Shown here: piece after piece, positions 7,870 to 16,079 of the stretch
Layout of the letters: each line of letters begins with the position of its first letter
Numbering within the stretch: the first letter of the stretch is position 1
DNA from: UBA1858 sp039182865
Lineage (GTDB): Bacteria > Pseudomonadota > Gammaproteobacteria > UBA4575
DNA: 32,902 nucleotides
Direction of reading: 5' to 3'
Assembly: GCA_039182865.1 (NCBI GenBank)
Contig: JBCDBX010000012.1
Location: 1-32,902 of the forward strand
Position numbers and translations under genes: made by a program
The notes under the pieces: model-generated
Told to the model about the DNA's origin: nothing
What the model saw: the letters and a program-made list of their open reading frames with translations, nothing else
Databases searched by the model: none

Positions 7870-9726
7870 ATGCAAAGCGCGGCTCAACAAGCACTAGAAA
7901 TCGAGCAAGGCTCAGATCATCCTCTTGCCGGCAGTGAAATGTCTGGCTCGGACATTATTGTCCAGGTTTTAGCTCAAGAAGGCACTGATGTGATTTTTGG
8001 CTACAGTGGTGGTGCAATTCTTCCCACTTATGATGCTGTGTTTCGTTTCAATCAAGAGACTAATGATTCCATGCCACTGATTGTACCTGCCAATGAGCAA
8101 GGGGCAGGGTTTATGGCGTCAGGTTATGCAAGAGCGAGTGGTAAAGTGGGTGTTGTCATGGTGACATCTGGCCCAGGTGCGACCAATACGGTAACACCTG
8201 TTCGTGATTGCATGGCCGATTCAATTCCTATTGTTGTGATTAGTGGACAAGTCCCAACAGCTGCAATAGGGAGTGATGGTTTCCAAGAAGCTCCCATTGC
8301 CAACATTATGGGAGCCGTTGCCAAACATATTTTCTTAGTCACGGATCCCACAAAACTTGAAGCGACTATGCGGACTGCATTTGAAATTGCTCGCACTGGT
8401 CGACCGGGACCCGTTGTTATTGATATTCCAAAAGACGTTCAAAACTGGATGGGTACATTTCAGGGGCGAGGTCGATTGCCCGTTCGAGGGTATCGAGAAC
8501 GCATGCATGCAGTTATTGCATCTGAGTTAACACCAGATAAATGTAAACAGTTTTATGATGCACTTTCCTATGCAAAACGACCTCTAATTTATGCCGGGGG
8601 TGGTGTGATCAATGGTGAAGCATCTGAGAAACTTAGAAAATTTGCAGATGCTTTTGGAATTCCGGTTGTAACAACATTGATGGGTATTGGTGCTTACGAT
8701 ACGACTAAACCTAGAGCATTACATATGCTGGGAATGCACGGAACAGCGTTCGCAAACTATGCGACTGATGATTGTGATTTTCTCATTGCAATAGGCGCGC
8801 GTTTTGATGATCGCGTAGCGGCTGTACCAAGTAAGTTTGCACCCAGTGCTAAGTACATAGCACATTTTGACATCGATCCCTCAGAAATCGATAAAGTTAA
8901 AAGCGTTAGTTGGCACCATGTTGGATTGTTGCCAGAAAGTCTTGAGCACTTATTGGAATACGGGCGTGAGATTTATAAGTATAAAGAAGACTATAGCGAG
9001 TGGCATCAGCACATAGCTAACCTAAAAGACAAGTATGCAATGAACTATGATAAGGAAAGCGAAGCAATACAGCCTTATGCAGTGATAGAGGAGATTAACA
9101 AACATACCAAGGGTAATGCCATTATTAGTACAGGTGTAGGCCAGCATCAAATGTGGGCAGCACAATATTTTTCCTTTAGGCAGCCCCGGCTTTGGTTAAC
9201 TTCAGGAAGTATGGGGACAATGGGATTTGGTTTGCCTGCCGCCATAGGTGCACAGTTTGCCAAACCTAATTCTATGGTCATTAATATTGATGGTGATGCT
9301 AGTATTCGTATGAACCTTGGCGAATTGGAAACATGTACAACTTATAAATTGCCGGTTAAGACGGTTGTACTCAATAACTTTGGCGATGGCATGGTTAAGC
9401 AATGGCAACACCTTTTCTTTAAAGGTCGTTTATCTGCGAGTGATAAGTCTTTGCATAAAAAGAATTTTGTAAAATCAGCTGAATCTGATGGTTTTGAATA
9501 TGCTGTTCGTCTTGAAGATAAAGATGATCTTCCGCAAGTGATTAAAGAGTTTGTTGAATTCCCAGGCCCAGCTTTCCTGGAAGTTATTATCGATCGTGAT
9601 GCAGGTGTTTATCCCATGGTGGGTCCAGGTATGTGCTACGAAGAAATGATCACGGGCGACTGTATTGCTTCGCGTGATGCTGTTACAAAAGAAACCATTG
9701 AAGTAGATTCATCAGAGATGTTTTAA
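7870..9726 (+). CDS. ilvB: Acetolactate synthase large subunit (TPP enzyme)
   Basis: 618 residues, somewhat longer than the usual 550-590 owing to a polar N-terminal extension of about 23 residues. Condensation of two pyruvates, or pyruvate plus 2-oxobutyrate, starts branched-chain amino acid synthesis. The catalytic Glu is in PANEQGAG (Glu76), followed by MVTSGPGATN; the TPP-Mg motif GDAS...NN is in the C-terminal third (NIDGDASIRMNL, VVLNNFGDG), and the end reads IDRDAGVYPMVGPG, typical of AHAS. No ilvN regulatory subunit or ilvC follows; msrA converges 4 bases later. The start has no visible ribosome site. An internal ATG at about codon 24 (MSGSDII) is the alternative and would match the conventional N-terminus. 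Other TPP carboligases are possible but less likely given the C-terminal motif. Confidence 0.88.
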   Translation: MQSAAQQALEIEQGSDHPLAGSEMSGSDIIVQVLAQEGTDVIFGYSGGAILPTYDAVFRFNQETNDSMPLIVPANEQGAGFMASGYARASGKVGVVMVTSGPGATNTVTPVRDCMADSIPIVVISGQVPTAAIGSDGFQEAPIANIMGAVAKHIFLVTDPTKLEATMRTAFEIARTGRPGPVVIDIPKDVQNWMGTFQGRGRLPVRGYRERMHAVIASELTPDKCKQFYDALSYAKRPLIYAGGGVINGEASEKLRKFADAFGIPVVTTLMGIGAYDTTKPRALHMLGMHGTAFANYATDDCDFLIAIGARFDDRVAAVPSKFAPSAKYIAHFDIDPSEIDKVKSVSWHHVGLLPESLEHLLEYGREIYKYKEDYSEWHQHIANLKDKYAMNYDKESEAIQPYAVIEEINKHTKGNAIISTGVGQHQMWAAQYFSFRQPRLWLTSGSMGTMGFGLPAAIGAQFAKPNSMVINIDGDASIRMNLGELETCTTYKLPVKTVVLNNFGDGMVKQWQHLFFKGRLSASDKSLHKKNFVKSAESDGFEYAVRLEDKDDLPQVIKEFVEFPGPAFLEVIIDRDAGVYPMVGPGMCYEEMITGDCIASRDAVTKETIEVDSSEMF

Positions 9727-9730
9727 TTTC

Positions 9731-10318
9731 CTATACTTTGTCATCTGTTCCCCAAATCTGTTTTAAGCGTTGGTCTCGTCCACATCCCCAGCGATAGTAC
9801 TTATAGCGAATAGGATTGTTTTTATAAAAGTCCTGATGAAAACTTTCTTCACCTGATATGGGATAAAAAATAGTTGCATCTAATACAGGTGTTATAACTT
9901 TTTGCTGTGGGAATTGTGCTTGCACTTTTGATTTTGATTGTTCAGCAAGTTTTCTCTCGGACATGTTGGCAACAAATATAGCGCTTAGATAACTAAAGCC
10001 TTTGTCGCAAAATTGTCCTTCGTCATCAAATGGGTCGATTTGTTTCCAAAAATAGTCGAGTAATTGCTGATAACTTACAACGGTCGGATCATAACTAACT
10101 TCAACAGCTTCGTAGTGACCTTTGTGATTACCTGAATAAGTCGGCTTTTCAAGAGTGCCACCCGTGAAGCCTGAAATTACCTCATTGACACCTTCAAGCT
10201 TCTCAAAATCAGCCTCCATACACCAGAAGCATCCTCCTGCGAATATTGCAGTTTCTGATAAAACCACTGGCGCAAAAAATATAGTGCTTAGAAATAAAGC
10301 AATAAGAAAGTTTTTCAT
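9731..10318 (-). CDS. msrA: Exported peptide methionine sulfoxide reductase A
   Basis: 195 residues. Residues 1-21 form a signal peptide (KNFLIALFLSTIFFAPVVLS), so the enzyme is expected in the periplasm. The catalytic motif GGCFWCME is at 28-35 with the nucleophile Cys30, followed by FEKLEGV, GFTGG, and the downstream YFWKQIDPFDDEGQFCDKG block that binds substrate. A C-terminal Cys (RWGCGRDQR) can serve for resolution. It reduces methionine-S-sulfoxide in proteins. Many MsrA proteins read GYAGG where this one reads GFTGG, a common variation among exported forms. It converges on the acetolactate synthase gene. Periplasmic placement implies reductant from a DsbD-like or thioredoxin-like system encoded elsewhere. 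Confidence 0.95.
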   Translation of the reverse strand: MKNFLIALFLSTIFFAPVVLSETAIFAGGCFWCMEADFEKLEGVNEVISGFTGGTLEKPTYSGNHKGHYEAVEVSYDPTVVSYQQLLDYFWKQIDPFDDEGQFCDKGFSYLSAIFVANMSERKLAEQSKSKVQAQFPQQKVITPVLDATIFYPISGEESFHQDFYKNNPIRYKYYRWGCGRDQRLKQIWGTDDKV

Positions 10319-10434
10319 AAAATTTGTTTGAGTTTAGCTTCACTAATGACCTTAGTAAGCTAAAAATTATTACATCGCTTGCGGATGGTGCTATCTAATA
10401 AATTGCAAATAATTCGATGACTTCGCATATTTAA

Positions 10435-10596
10435 TTATCTGAAATTCTCAAAAGCATCCTCAACAATTTTGGCTTTATCTAATATTTCCATTGGTAAATT
10501 AATGATTTTACTTTCTGATTCTTTTTCCTCAGATTCTCGACCACAAGCATATAAAATAGAACTAAGGGTTAATACTAGAATGATATTTTTTTTCAT
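10435..10596 (-). CDS. Small lipoprotein, 53 residues
   Basis: From the ATG at 10596 the protein begins MKKNIILVLTLSSILYAC, a lipoprotein signal with lipobox LYAC, so lipidation at Cys18 is likely. Residue +2 is Gly, which favours the outer membrane. The mature part is about 35 residues, very acidic (ESEEKESESK) and then amphipathic (ILDKAKIVEDAFENF). Upstream in-frame codons up to 10623 overlap mtfA and are not needed. It lies 8 bases after mtfA on the same strand and is probably co-transcribed. Function is unknown. Confidence 0.65.
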   Translation of the reverse strand: MKKNIILVLTLSSILYACGRESEEKESESKIINLPMEILDKAKIVEDAFENFR

Positions 10597-10604
10597 ATAG
10601 AGTC

Positions 10605-11432
10605 TCACTTTTTGTGATGCCATGAGGCAGGGTCGATATTATAAAACTTCTCTAATTGCTCATATAATTTTGGGAGCCTGTGCTTCATTAGGATTGGTTT
10701 TTCAAAAAAAGATTCAGTTACAACAGCAAAAAATTCTGGTGGTGAAACCGCGCCATATGAGTCAATGACCTTATTAGTGCCATGTTTAACTCTTTCTTGC
10801 AGAGATACATATTCAGCATTTAGCACTTTTGCCCATTCTGCATATTGTGACTTATCTCTAAGAACAGGTAAGCCATCCATTACCCCGTCTTGCTCATCAA
10901 GCTTGTGAGCAAATTCATGTATGACAACATTATGACCATCACCCGGGTGCTTGATACCGCGCACTACGTCGGCCCAGGATAAAATAACTGGTCCGCGCAT
11001 CCATGATTCACCTGCACGGGCACTGACTTCATTAGTAGACAAACCGCTTTCCTGCTTAGTTTGGTGAGCAACGTAAGTATCTGGATAAATCAAAATGGAA
11101 GTAAATCCTGGAAAGGTATTTTTCATACCTTGTAAAAGCAGCAAACATGCATTGCCAGCCACTGTCAGGCGGATTTCATCGTTTATTTCTATGCCATCAC
11201 GACCATAGAATATTTTTTCATCTAAGAAGATATTGATATAGCCATGTAATTCATTTTTCAGTACATCATTAAGTAACGGATAGATGCGCACATTCGTACT
11301 AAGTATAGTAATCCATTCGATACTTAGAGGTCTGTGGGATATCCTATTGATCCTAGCCGATTTTAGACGATTTCGTATGTACCAAAAAAGAATGGCGGCT
11401 AGAATAGCTAAAAATAAAATAAGTATTGGCAT
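10605..11432 (-). CDS. mtfA: MtfA-like zinc peptidase (M90 family)
   Basis: 275 residues, close to E. coli MtfA (265). The zinc-binding HEFAH motif lies in VVIHEFAHKLDEQDG, with the family-specific block around it (SWADV, GDGHN, DEQDGVMDG) and a downstream SYGAVSPPEFFAVVTESFFE glutamate stretch. An N-terminal hydrophobic segment (residues 2-19, PILILFLAILAAILFWYI) suggests a membrane anchor with the catalytic domain in the cytoplasm. MtfA of E. coli binds the glucose repressor Mlc and has aminopeptidase activity. No Mlc or ptsG is in the window, so that regulatory role is not shown. It sits between the EamA-domain gene (13-base gap) and a small lipoprotein gene (8-base gap). Confidence 0.9.
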   Translation of the reverse strand: MPILILFLAILAAILFWYIRNRLKSARINRISHRPLSIEWITILSTNVRIYPLLNDVLKNELHGYINIFLDEKIFYGRDGIEINDEIRLTVAGNACLLLLQGMKNTFPGFTSILIYPDTYVAHQTKQESGLSTNEVSARAGESWMRGPVILSWADVVRGIKHPGDGHNVVIHEFAHKLDEQDGVMDGLPVLRDKSQYAEWAKVLNAEYVSLQERVKHGTNKVIDSYGAVSPPEFFAVVTESFFEKPILMKHRLPKLYEQLEKFYNIDPASWHHKK

Positions 11433-11445
11433 ATTGTTATGAGTA

Positions 11446-11877
11446 TTATTTTTGTGTTGCTAGCAGGCAAATCCCGCTAAAGATTAAAAGTACCCCCACT
11501 ACACCAATCCAGGTAATTTTCTGGTCTTCAAATAAATATAAAGCAGCTAGTGTTATCACAAGTATTTGACCTGCTTTAACGGCTGAGGCGAATCCGACAT
11601 TAGGTGCGTGCTTCAATGCTTCTAGGTCAAATATATTAGCGACGAATGCCAAGCCTGCAGCTAGTAACAGCCAAAATATGGCAGACAAATTAATTTTTAA
11701 GTCGCCAGAAATCTTTACTTGGTATGAGATAAACATGACAGAAGAAAAAATAAACAGGTAAACAAGAATTAGTGAAGTAGGCAGGGTATAGGTTAACTTT
11801 TTCAGGACAAGTGCCATACCAGAAAAACTCAACATGCTAATTAAGGCATATATAAACCAGTTAATTGTAATTCCCAT
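11446..11877 (-). CDS. Half-size EamA/DMT-superfamily membrane protein
   Basis: 143 residues, one EamA repeat instead of the usual two, with about four to five hydrophobic segments (roughly 5-22, 35-52, 65-83, 93-113, 120-139). The second half (APNVGFASAVKAGQILVITLAALYLF, then ITWIGVVGVLLIFSGICLLA) is the typical end of an EamA repeat. Such half-size proteins work as homo- or heterodimers; transported substrates vary. A good AAAGGG ribosome site precedes the ATG. It is the first gene of a leftward run with mtfA and the small lipoprotein and is divergent from the DsbA-family gene. Confidence 0.85.
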   Translation of the reverse strand: MGITINWFIYALISMLSFSGMALVLKKLTYTLPTSLILVYLFIFSSVMFISYQVKISGDLKINLSAIFWLLLAAGLAFVANIFDLEALKHAPNVGFASAVKAGQILVITLAALYLFEDQKITWIGVVGVLLIFSGICLLATQK

Positions 11878-12002
11878 AAAAACCCTTTAAAAGTTAATTT
11901 CGATTAATCACGCTTCTAGAATAATTAAGATAAATGAGCGGTTGAAATCAAAATGTAAATTATAATTCATTGTATGATGTTGATTCGAATCTTTACAAAT
12001 AT

Positions 12003-12638
12003 ATGACTACAAAACTTTATTATGTGCACGACCCGATGTGTAGTTGGTGTTGGGCATTCAGGCCAATATACAACGAGCTAACAGCAAGGTTACCAAATGA
12101 TATTGAATTAATACGATTGTTAGGAGGTTTGGCGCCCGATAGTGATAAGCCTATGTCACAAACTATGCGTGACTATATTATTAATAATTGGAAACGCATA
12201 CAAAAAGAAATTCCAGCTACAAATTTTAACTATGACTTCTGGAAAAACTGTCTACCGCGTCGCAGTACCTATCCAGCATGTCGTGCAGTGATTGCCGCAA
12301 GAAAACAGGGTGCGGAATATGATGAATTAATGACTTATATGATTCAAAAGGCTTATTACCTCGAGTCAAAAAACCCATCAGAGCATGAAACCTTAATCGA
12401 GCTGGCAAAAGAATTAGAGTTAAATGAACAGCAGTTTTGTAATGACTTGGGTAGCATAGAAACTAATAATGAACTGTCTAATGAATTAAAAATCGCGCGT
12501 CAATTAGGACTTAATTCTTTCCCTGGATTTCTCTATATGAAAGATGGGCATTATAGCCATATTGCTCCAGATTACATTGATGTGAATTCTATTTTAGAAG
12601 ATATCAATTTCGAACAGGCAACAATAAGCCTCCAATAG
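12003..12638 (+). CDS. DsbA-family thioredoxin-fold protein (predicted disulfide isomerase)
   Basis: 211 residues from the ATG at 12003; a TTG 11 codons upstream also opens the frame. The N-terminus is a thioredoxin strand (KLYYVHDP) leading to the active-site CSWC (13-16) followed by WAF, as in the FrnE/COG3531 branch of DsbA-like proteins. The inserted helical domain follows and the fold closes with SFPGFLYMKDG, which holds the expected cis-Pro region. No signal peptide, so it is cytoplasmic, unlike classical DsbA. Likely role: thiol-disulfide exchange or glutathione-dependent reduction; a 2-hydroxychromene isomerase-type function is less likely given the CxxC. No ribosome site is obvious. 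Confidence 0.85.
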   Translation: MTTKLYYVHDPMCSWCWAFRPIYNELTARLPNDIELIRLLGGLAPDSDKPMSQTMRDYIINNWKRIQKEIPATNFNYDFWKNCLPRRSTYPACRAVIAARKQGAEYDELMTYMIQKAYYLESKNPSEHETLIELAKELELNEQQFCNDLGSIETNNELSNELKIARQLGLNSFPGFLYMKDGHYSHIAPDYIDVNSILEDINFEQATISLQ

Positions 12639-12645
12639 GAGGCTT
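12626..12645. other. Short hairpin between convergent genes
   Basis: AAGCCTCC and GGAGGCTT pair perfectly around a 4-base loop and overlap the stop codon of the DsbA-family gene. It lacks a U tract on either strand, so calling it a terminator is uncertain. Confidence 0.4.
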
Positions 12646-12670
12646 AAATGTAATAAAAGATTAAGATGAT

Positions 12671-13420
12671 TTAAAAATCATCAATGACCACATTGTTTAA
12701 TTTATTAGCTTTGATGTCTTCTACAGTTGGTAGAAGTGAAGCTGCTTTTAATGATTGACCACAGTTACTTTTCTTGTCGAGGATACCGATTATCCAGCTT
12801 TTAATGTTGCTGCGTGAGTCAATCAAGTCTGCTGCAGAAGATAGACTGATTAAATGCACAACAGCTGTCCAATGGAGATCAGCTAGCGAATAATTTTTTC
12901 CGACAATATATTTGTCTTTACCTAATTGTTCATTTAACTCATCAAGCATAGGCTCAAGTTGTGATCTTGCAGAAGCACTATCACCACCTTGACCAGTGAT
13001 ATCGCCCAGAAGCACAACTACAGAATCAGAGCATGCTCGAGATTTATCAATCCATGTTTCTTGTTCTGCTGCTAGTGTTACATTTTTAGGAATAAGTGAT
13101 ACGCCTAAGCCACGCGCGTTAATATATTCAGTAATCGCTTTAGTGCCGGCAGTAAAGTAGTCATTTTCTTTAAGTGCTGGCGCCATACAAAAATCAGAAA
13201 CGGCAGCAAAATCAGCTGAGTCCAAATCAGATGTTTCTAAGGATCCGCAATTCATTTCCATGCCTTGTTCGGCGGCTGCCAAAATGCACTTTAATGTCTC
13301 AGGGCAATAGGGAGCACCTAATAGCTGTAAGACATACTGAGTTTTTTTCATGTCGCCGGAAAGTCCATAATCACCCGCTCCGGCATCGGCTACTGCTCTT
13401 TGATCAAATAAGTCCGTCAT
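12671..13420 (-). CDS. GST-fold protein, divergent (second of a tandem pair)
   Basis: 249 residues. After a 27-residue polar leader, a thioredoxin-like half starts at QYVLQLLGAPYCPETLKC (28-45), similar to the GST start where a SPYC-like motif precedes the first helix, with Cys39 and Cys45. The C-terminal helical half has KYIVGKNYSLADLHWTA, matching the GST N-capping/hydrophobic-staple motif (S/T-x-x-D) found in nearly all GST folds. The N-terminal G-site is poorly conserved, so glutathione binding is uncertain. It follows the 13433-13987 gene by 12 bases on the same strand, with an identical fold plan, suggesting a functional or dimeric pair. Substrate unknown. Confidence 0.7.
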   Translation of the reverse strand: MTDLFDQRAVADAGAGDYGLSGDMKKTQYVLQLLGAPYCPETLKCILAAAEQGMEMNCGSLETSDLDSADFAAVSDFCMAPALKENDYFTAGTKAITEYINARGLGVSLIPKNVTLAAEQETWIDKSRACSDSVVVLLGDITGQGGDSASARSQLEPMLDELNEQLGKDKYIVGKNYSLADLHWTAVVHLISLSSAADLIDSRSNIKSWIIGILDKKSNCGQSLKAASLLPTVEDIKANKLNNVVIDDF

Positions 13421-13432
13421 AATCTCTCCCTA

Positions 13433-13987
13433 TTAATTTACTTGGCTCATTACATTGGCGCGAAGACTTTCAGGTATTTTATCTTCGACTCGTGCAAGCC
13501 ATGCATCAACATTACTTAAGCCAGAAGGTAAGTTACCGTTTTTCTTAAGTGTGAGAATGCTCCCTGCAACAACTGAGTCCGCAAGCGTTAAAGGCCCTAC
13601 AAGAAAATCTTGTGAACCTAGAATGTCATTCATTTTATTTAAGACTTGATCAACTTTATTACCTTGATCTAGCAACTGAGAAGCCACTTCAATCCATCGG
13701 TTCTGATCTCCAAGATGTCGAGCTTTCTTGGGCTTGAGAGGCATTCCTTCTCCTTTAATATCTAAATACGTTTCGATAGCATTTTCACCACTTATCGTGA
13801 CAGGTCCATGCGTCATTGTTACTTCGCCATCACCAGATAGATTAGCTTCTAACGCTACGCCACGTATGCCGGCCGTCATTATGCATTTTGCACTGGCTGC
13901 GTTTGCAGGTCCGCTTAGTGTGAAGGGATCATTTTTCCCAGCTGCGGCAGTTTTTTCTTTTTTGCTGCCAAATCCAAATAGGCCCAT
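13433..13987 (-). CDS. GST-fold protein, short and divergent (first of a tandem pair)
   Basis: 184 residues. It opens MGLFGFGSKKEKT, then an Ala-rich linker, then a thioredoxin-like half beginning PFTLSGPANAASAKCIM (21-37), aligned with the GST strand-turn-helix but without a catalytic Ser/Tyr/Cys in the usual place. The helical half has DFLVGPLTLADSVVAGSIL, with the S/T-x-x-D motif of GST folds, and ends VDAWLARVEDKIPES, the usual helix that closes the domain. The protein is short for a GST (usually 200-230). It is the first gene of a two-gene unit with 12671-13420. The leader region upstream contains hairpins (14071-14134). Role unknown; a structural or regulatory GST-like pair is plausible. 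Confidence 0.65.
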   Translation of the reverse strand: MGLFGFGSKKEKTAAAGKNDPFTLSGPANAASAKCIMTAGIRGVALEANLSGDGEVTMTHGPVTISGENAIETYLDIKGEGMPLKPKKARHLGDQNRWIEVASQLLDQGNKVDQVLNKMNDILGSQDFLVGPLTLADSVVAGSILTLKKNGNLPSGLSNVDAWLARVEDKIPESLRANVMSQVN

Positions 13988-14446
13988 CGAAAATCTCCAT
14001 AATTTTAATTAGTTTTAACGAAATTCTAAATTTTTAGGAGCGCGAAGTATATGATCTTCTGAGTAAAAATCACAAGCCAAATTTCCCGATATGAATTGAA
14101 AAATTTGACTTGTGAATGAGCTTCAAATGAAGCTTTCTGTCGATAACCTTAAATAACTCCTAATGAGAGTATCTAAACGAATTAGTAGTAATACCAATGA
14201 CTTAATTCAACGATAAGCATAAATAGTCTCCAAAACTAGTAACGTGCTTTAAGAATGAAAATCGGAACGAATTTCTACCAATCAGTGCAAGGGATACTAG
14301 GGAAATTGAGCAATTGCAGCCTTGATGTAGATCAGCTAAGCAGAAGTTTTATTTTGGGATGAATGTATTATTAATGAGAGATAGCTTTCTCACGATGACT
14401 ACTTTACTTTGCTCATTCAGAGAACCATAACTCATGGAAAAAAGGA
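13988..14446. other. 459-base non-coding divergent region with two hairpins
   Basis: The only stretch over 300 bases without a gene. It separates the leftward GST-like pair from rightward galT. No open frame with a ribosome site was found. Two adjacent hairpins are present: 14071-14084 with 14101-14114 (arms CACAAGCCAAATTT / AAATTTGACTTGTG, one G-U, 16-base loop) and 14119-14134 (AGCTTC / GAAGCT). On the minus strand the larger one is followed by ATTTTT, like a leader terminator upstream of the GST-like genes. Promoters must lie here for both sides, but no convincing -35/-10 pair could be picked. Confidence 0.6.
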
Positions 14447-15529
14447 ATGACAAAATCGCAGCAAGGACTTCGTGAAATACGTATTAATCCAATTGTCCCT
14501 TCTGAATCTGTTTTAGTTTCAACTGCCAGAGGCTTACGTCCACGTAAAGAAGAAGCACCCGTTGAGCGTGATACTCGTGAACGTGTTGAAACATGTCCTT
14601 TTTGTGTTGGGAATGAGGATAAAACTCCACCAACGATAGCGGCCTGGCCAAATGACACTGAATGGAAAGTGAGAGTTGTAGAAAACTTATTTCCTGTATT
14701 GAGCCCCCAGCAAAGCGGATCAGCACTTAATTTTGGATTACAAAAAGTGATTGATGGCTATGGGAGACATGAAGTTGTTATCGATCATCCCAATCATGGT
14801 ATTCAAGTGAGCGAAATGGATGTGGAACATATTGAAGGCATGTTTGCGATGTTTCGAAATCGCATGCAGGAAATTTATGCTAGTGATAAACGAATTAAAT
14901 ACGTATTGGTGTTTAAAAATTTTGGTGCAGCAGCTGGTGCAAGTATTGCTCATTCACATAGCCAGATTGTCGCGATGCCGGTCGTACCAGAAAATGTTGT
15001 CAATGAACTGAGCTACACGCGACAGTATTTTCAAAAATATAATCAAAATATTTTTCATACACTTGTTGATGAAGCGCTAACATTTGAAGCGACTATTTAT
15101 GATCGTGAATCTGGCGAGGTACGTCGAAAAATTGATGTTGGTCAGTACATCATCGAGCGAGGAAAATACTTTATAGCAATCAAACCATTCGCTAGTCGTT
15201 TTGAATGGGAAGTGCAAATTTTACCTCTGATAGATCAAGCAGATTTTTTAGATATTCAAGATGAACATCTAAATGACTTTGCAACAGTATTGAAACACAC
15301 AATGCAAAGGCTTAATGAAGTGCTAGGCGGTGTGCAATACAATTTCTTTATGCATTCTTTACCGCATTCAATAGAATGGCAAGACTGTCGCCAAAGCTAT
15401 GTATGGCATTTAGAAATTTGTCCAAGAACCAGTATTCCTACTGGATTTGAACTCGGTTCAGGATTGTTTGTCAGTACAGTAAGCCCTGAGGATGCGGCTC
15501 AACAGCTAAGGCAGATTAAAGTTTCTTAA
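14447..15529 (+). CDS. galT: GalT-like nucleotidyltransferase (HIT superfamily)
   Basis: 360 residues of the galactose-1-phosphate uridylyltransferase family, which transfers a nucleotide between sugar phosphates through a uridylyl- or adenylyl-His intermediate. CPFC (50-53) is half of the structural zinc site, with RHEVVIDHPNH downstream; the catalytic H-x-H-x-Q is HSHSQ (169-173), preceded by KNFGAAAGASIA; the C-terminal HIT repeat ends in WHLEICPR. Classical GalT reads HPHGQ, so Ser-Ser here suggests a related transferase, such as an ADP-sugar phosphorylase-like enzyme. No galK, galE or other Leloir gene is near. An AAAAGGA ribosome site lies directly before the ATG. The aspartic protease gene follows after 12 bases. 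Confidence 0.8.
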   Translation: MTKSQQGLREIRINPIVPSESVLVSTARGLRPRKEEAPVERDTRERVETCPFCVGNEDKTPPTIAAWPNDTEWKVRVVENLFPVLSPQQSGSALNFGLQKVIDGYGRHEVVIDHPNHGIQVSEMDVEHIEGMFAMFRNRMQEIYASDKRIKYVLVFKNFGAAAGASIAHSHSQIVAMPVVPENVVNELSYTRQYFQKYNQNIFHTLVDEALTFEATIYDRESGEVRRKIDVGQYIIERGKYFIAIKPFASRFEWEVQILPLIDQADFLDIQDEHLNDFATVLKHTMQRLNEVLGGVQYNFFMHSLPHSIEWQDCRQSYVWHLEICPRTSIPTGFELGSGLFVSTVSPEDAAQQLRQIKVS

Positions 15530-15541
15530 GTTAAAAAATAA

Positions 15542-16057
15542 ATGAGTAAACAAGATTTTAGTTCTAGTGCAGGCAAGTGGATGATTGGCTTGTCATGGAT
15601 TGTAATTCTTGGATTACTTACTTTATTTTTTTCTAAAATCTTGGATAAACAATACAATCCAAATCAAAATGTTAATACCAGCATTTTAGGTGATGGGACA
15701 AAAGAGGTTGTATTAAACAGCAGTCGGCACGGTCACTATATTGCAAGTGGCGAGATCAATAGTCATAAAGTTGTTTTTCTTGTCGATACTGGTGCAAGTT
15801 TTGTATCAATCCCTGAAAGGCTAGCCAATAAAATAGGATTAACTAAAGGAACCCCAGGCATTGCCATGACGGCAAATGGAAATGTCACAGTTTATGAAAC
15901 AGTACTCGATAGAATCAGCGTGGGGGATATCGTATTGCATGATGTCCGGGCTAATATTAATCCCGGCATGCATGGTGAGGAAGTGCTTTTAGGTATGTCA
16001 TTTTTACGCAATCTTTCTTTAACGCATGCGCAAGGACAATTAACGATCAGGCAATGA
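15542..16057 (+). CDS. Membrane-anchored retropepsin-like aspartic protease (TIGR02281 type)
   Basis: 171 residues. One transmembrane segment (about 14-31, MIGLSWIVILGLLTLFFS) is followed by a periplasmic retropepsin-like domain. The active-site motif is FLVDTGASFVSIP, with the catalytic Asp in DTGAS, and the second conserved hydrophobic-Gly element is VLLGMSFLRNL near the C-terminus. These are the marks of bacterial clan AA single-domain aspartic proteases that act as homodimers. Substrates are unknown. It follows galT closely and is probably co-transcribed, although the functional link is unclear. It ends 22 bases before the convergent DUF2288 gene. Confidence 0.85.
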   Translation: MSKQDFSSSAGKWMIGLSWIVILGLLTLFFSKILDKQYNPNQNVNTSILGDGTKEVVLNSSRHGHYIASGEINSHKVVFLVDTGASFVSIPERLANKIGLTKGTPGIAMTANGNVTVYETVLDRISVGDIVLHDVRANINPGMHGEEVLLGMSFLRNLSLTHAQGQLTIRQ

Positions 16058-16079
16058 AGATTGAAATGACATGTCGAAG

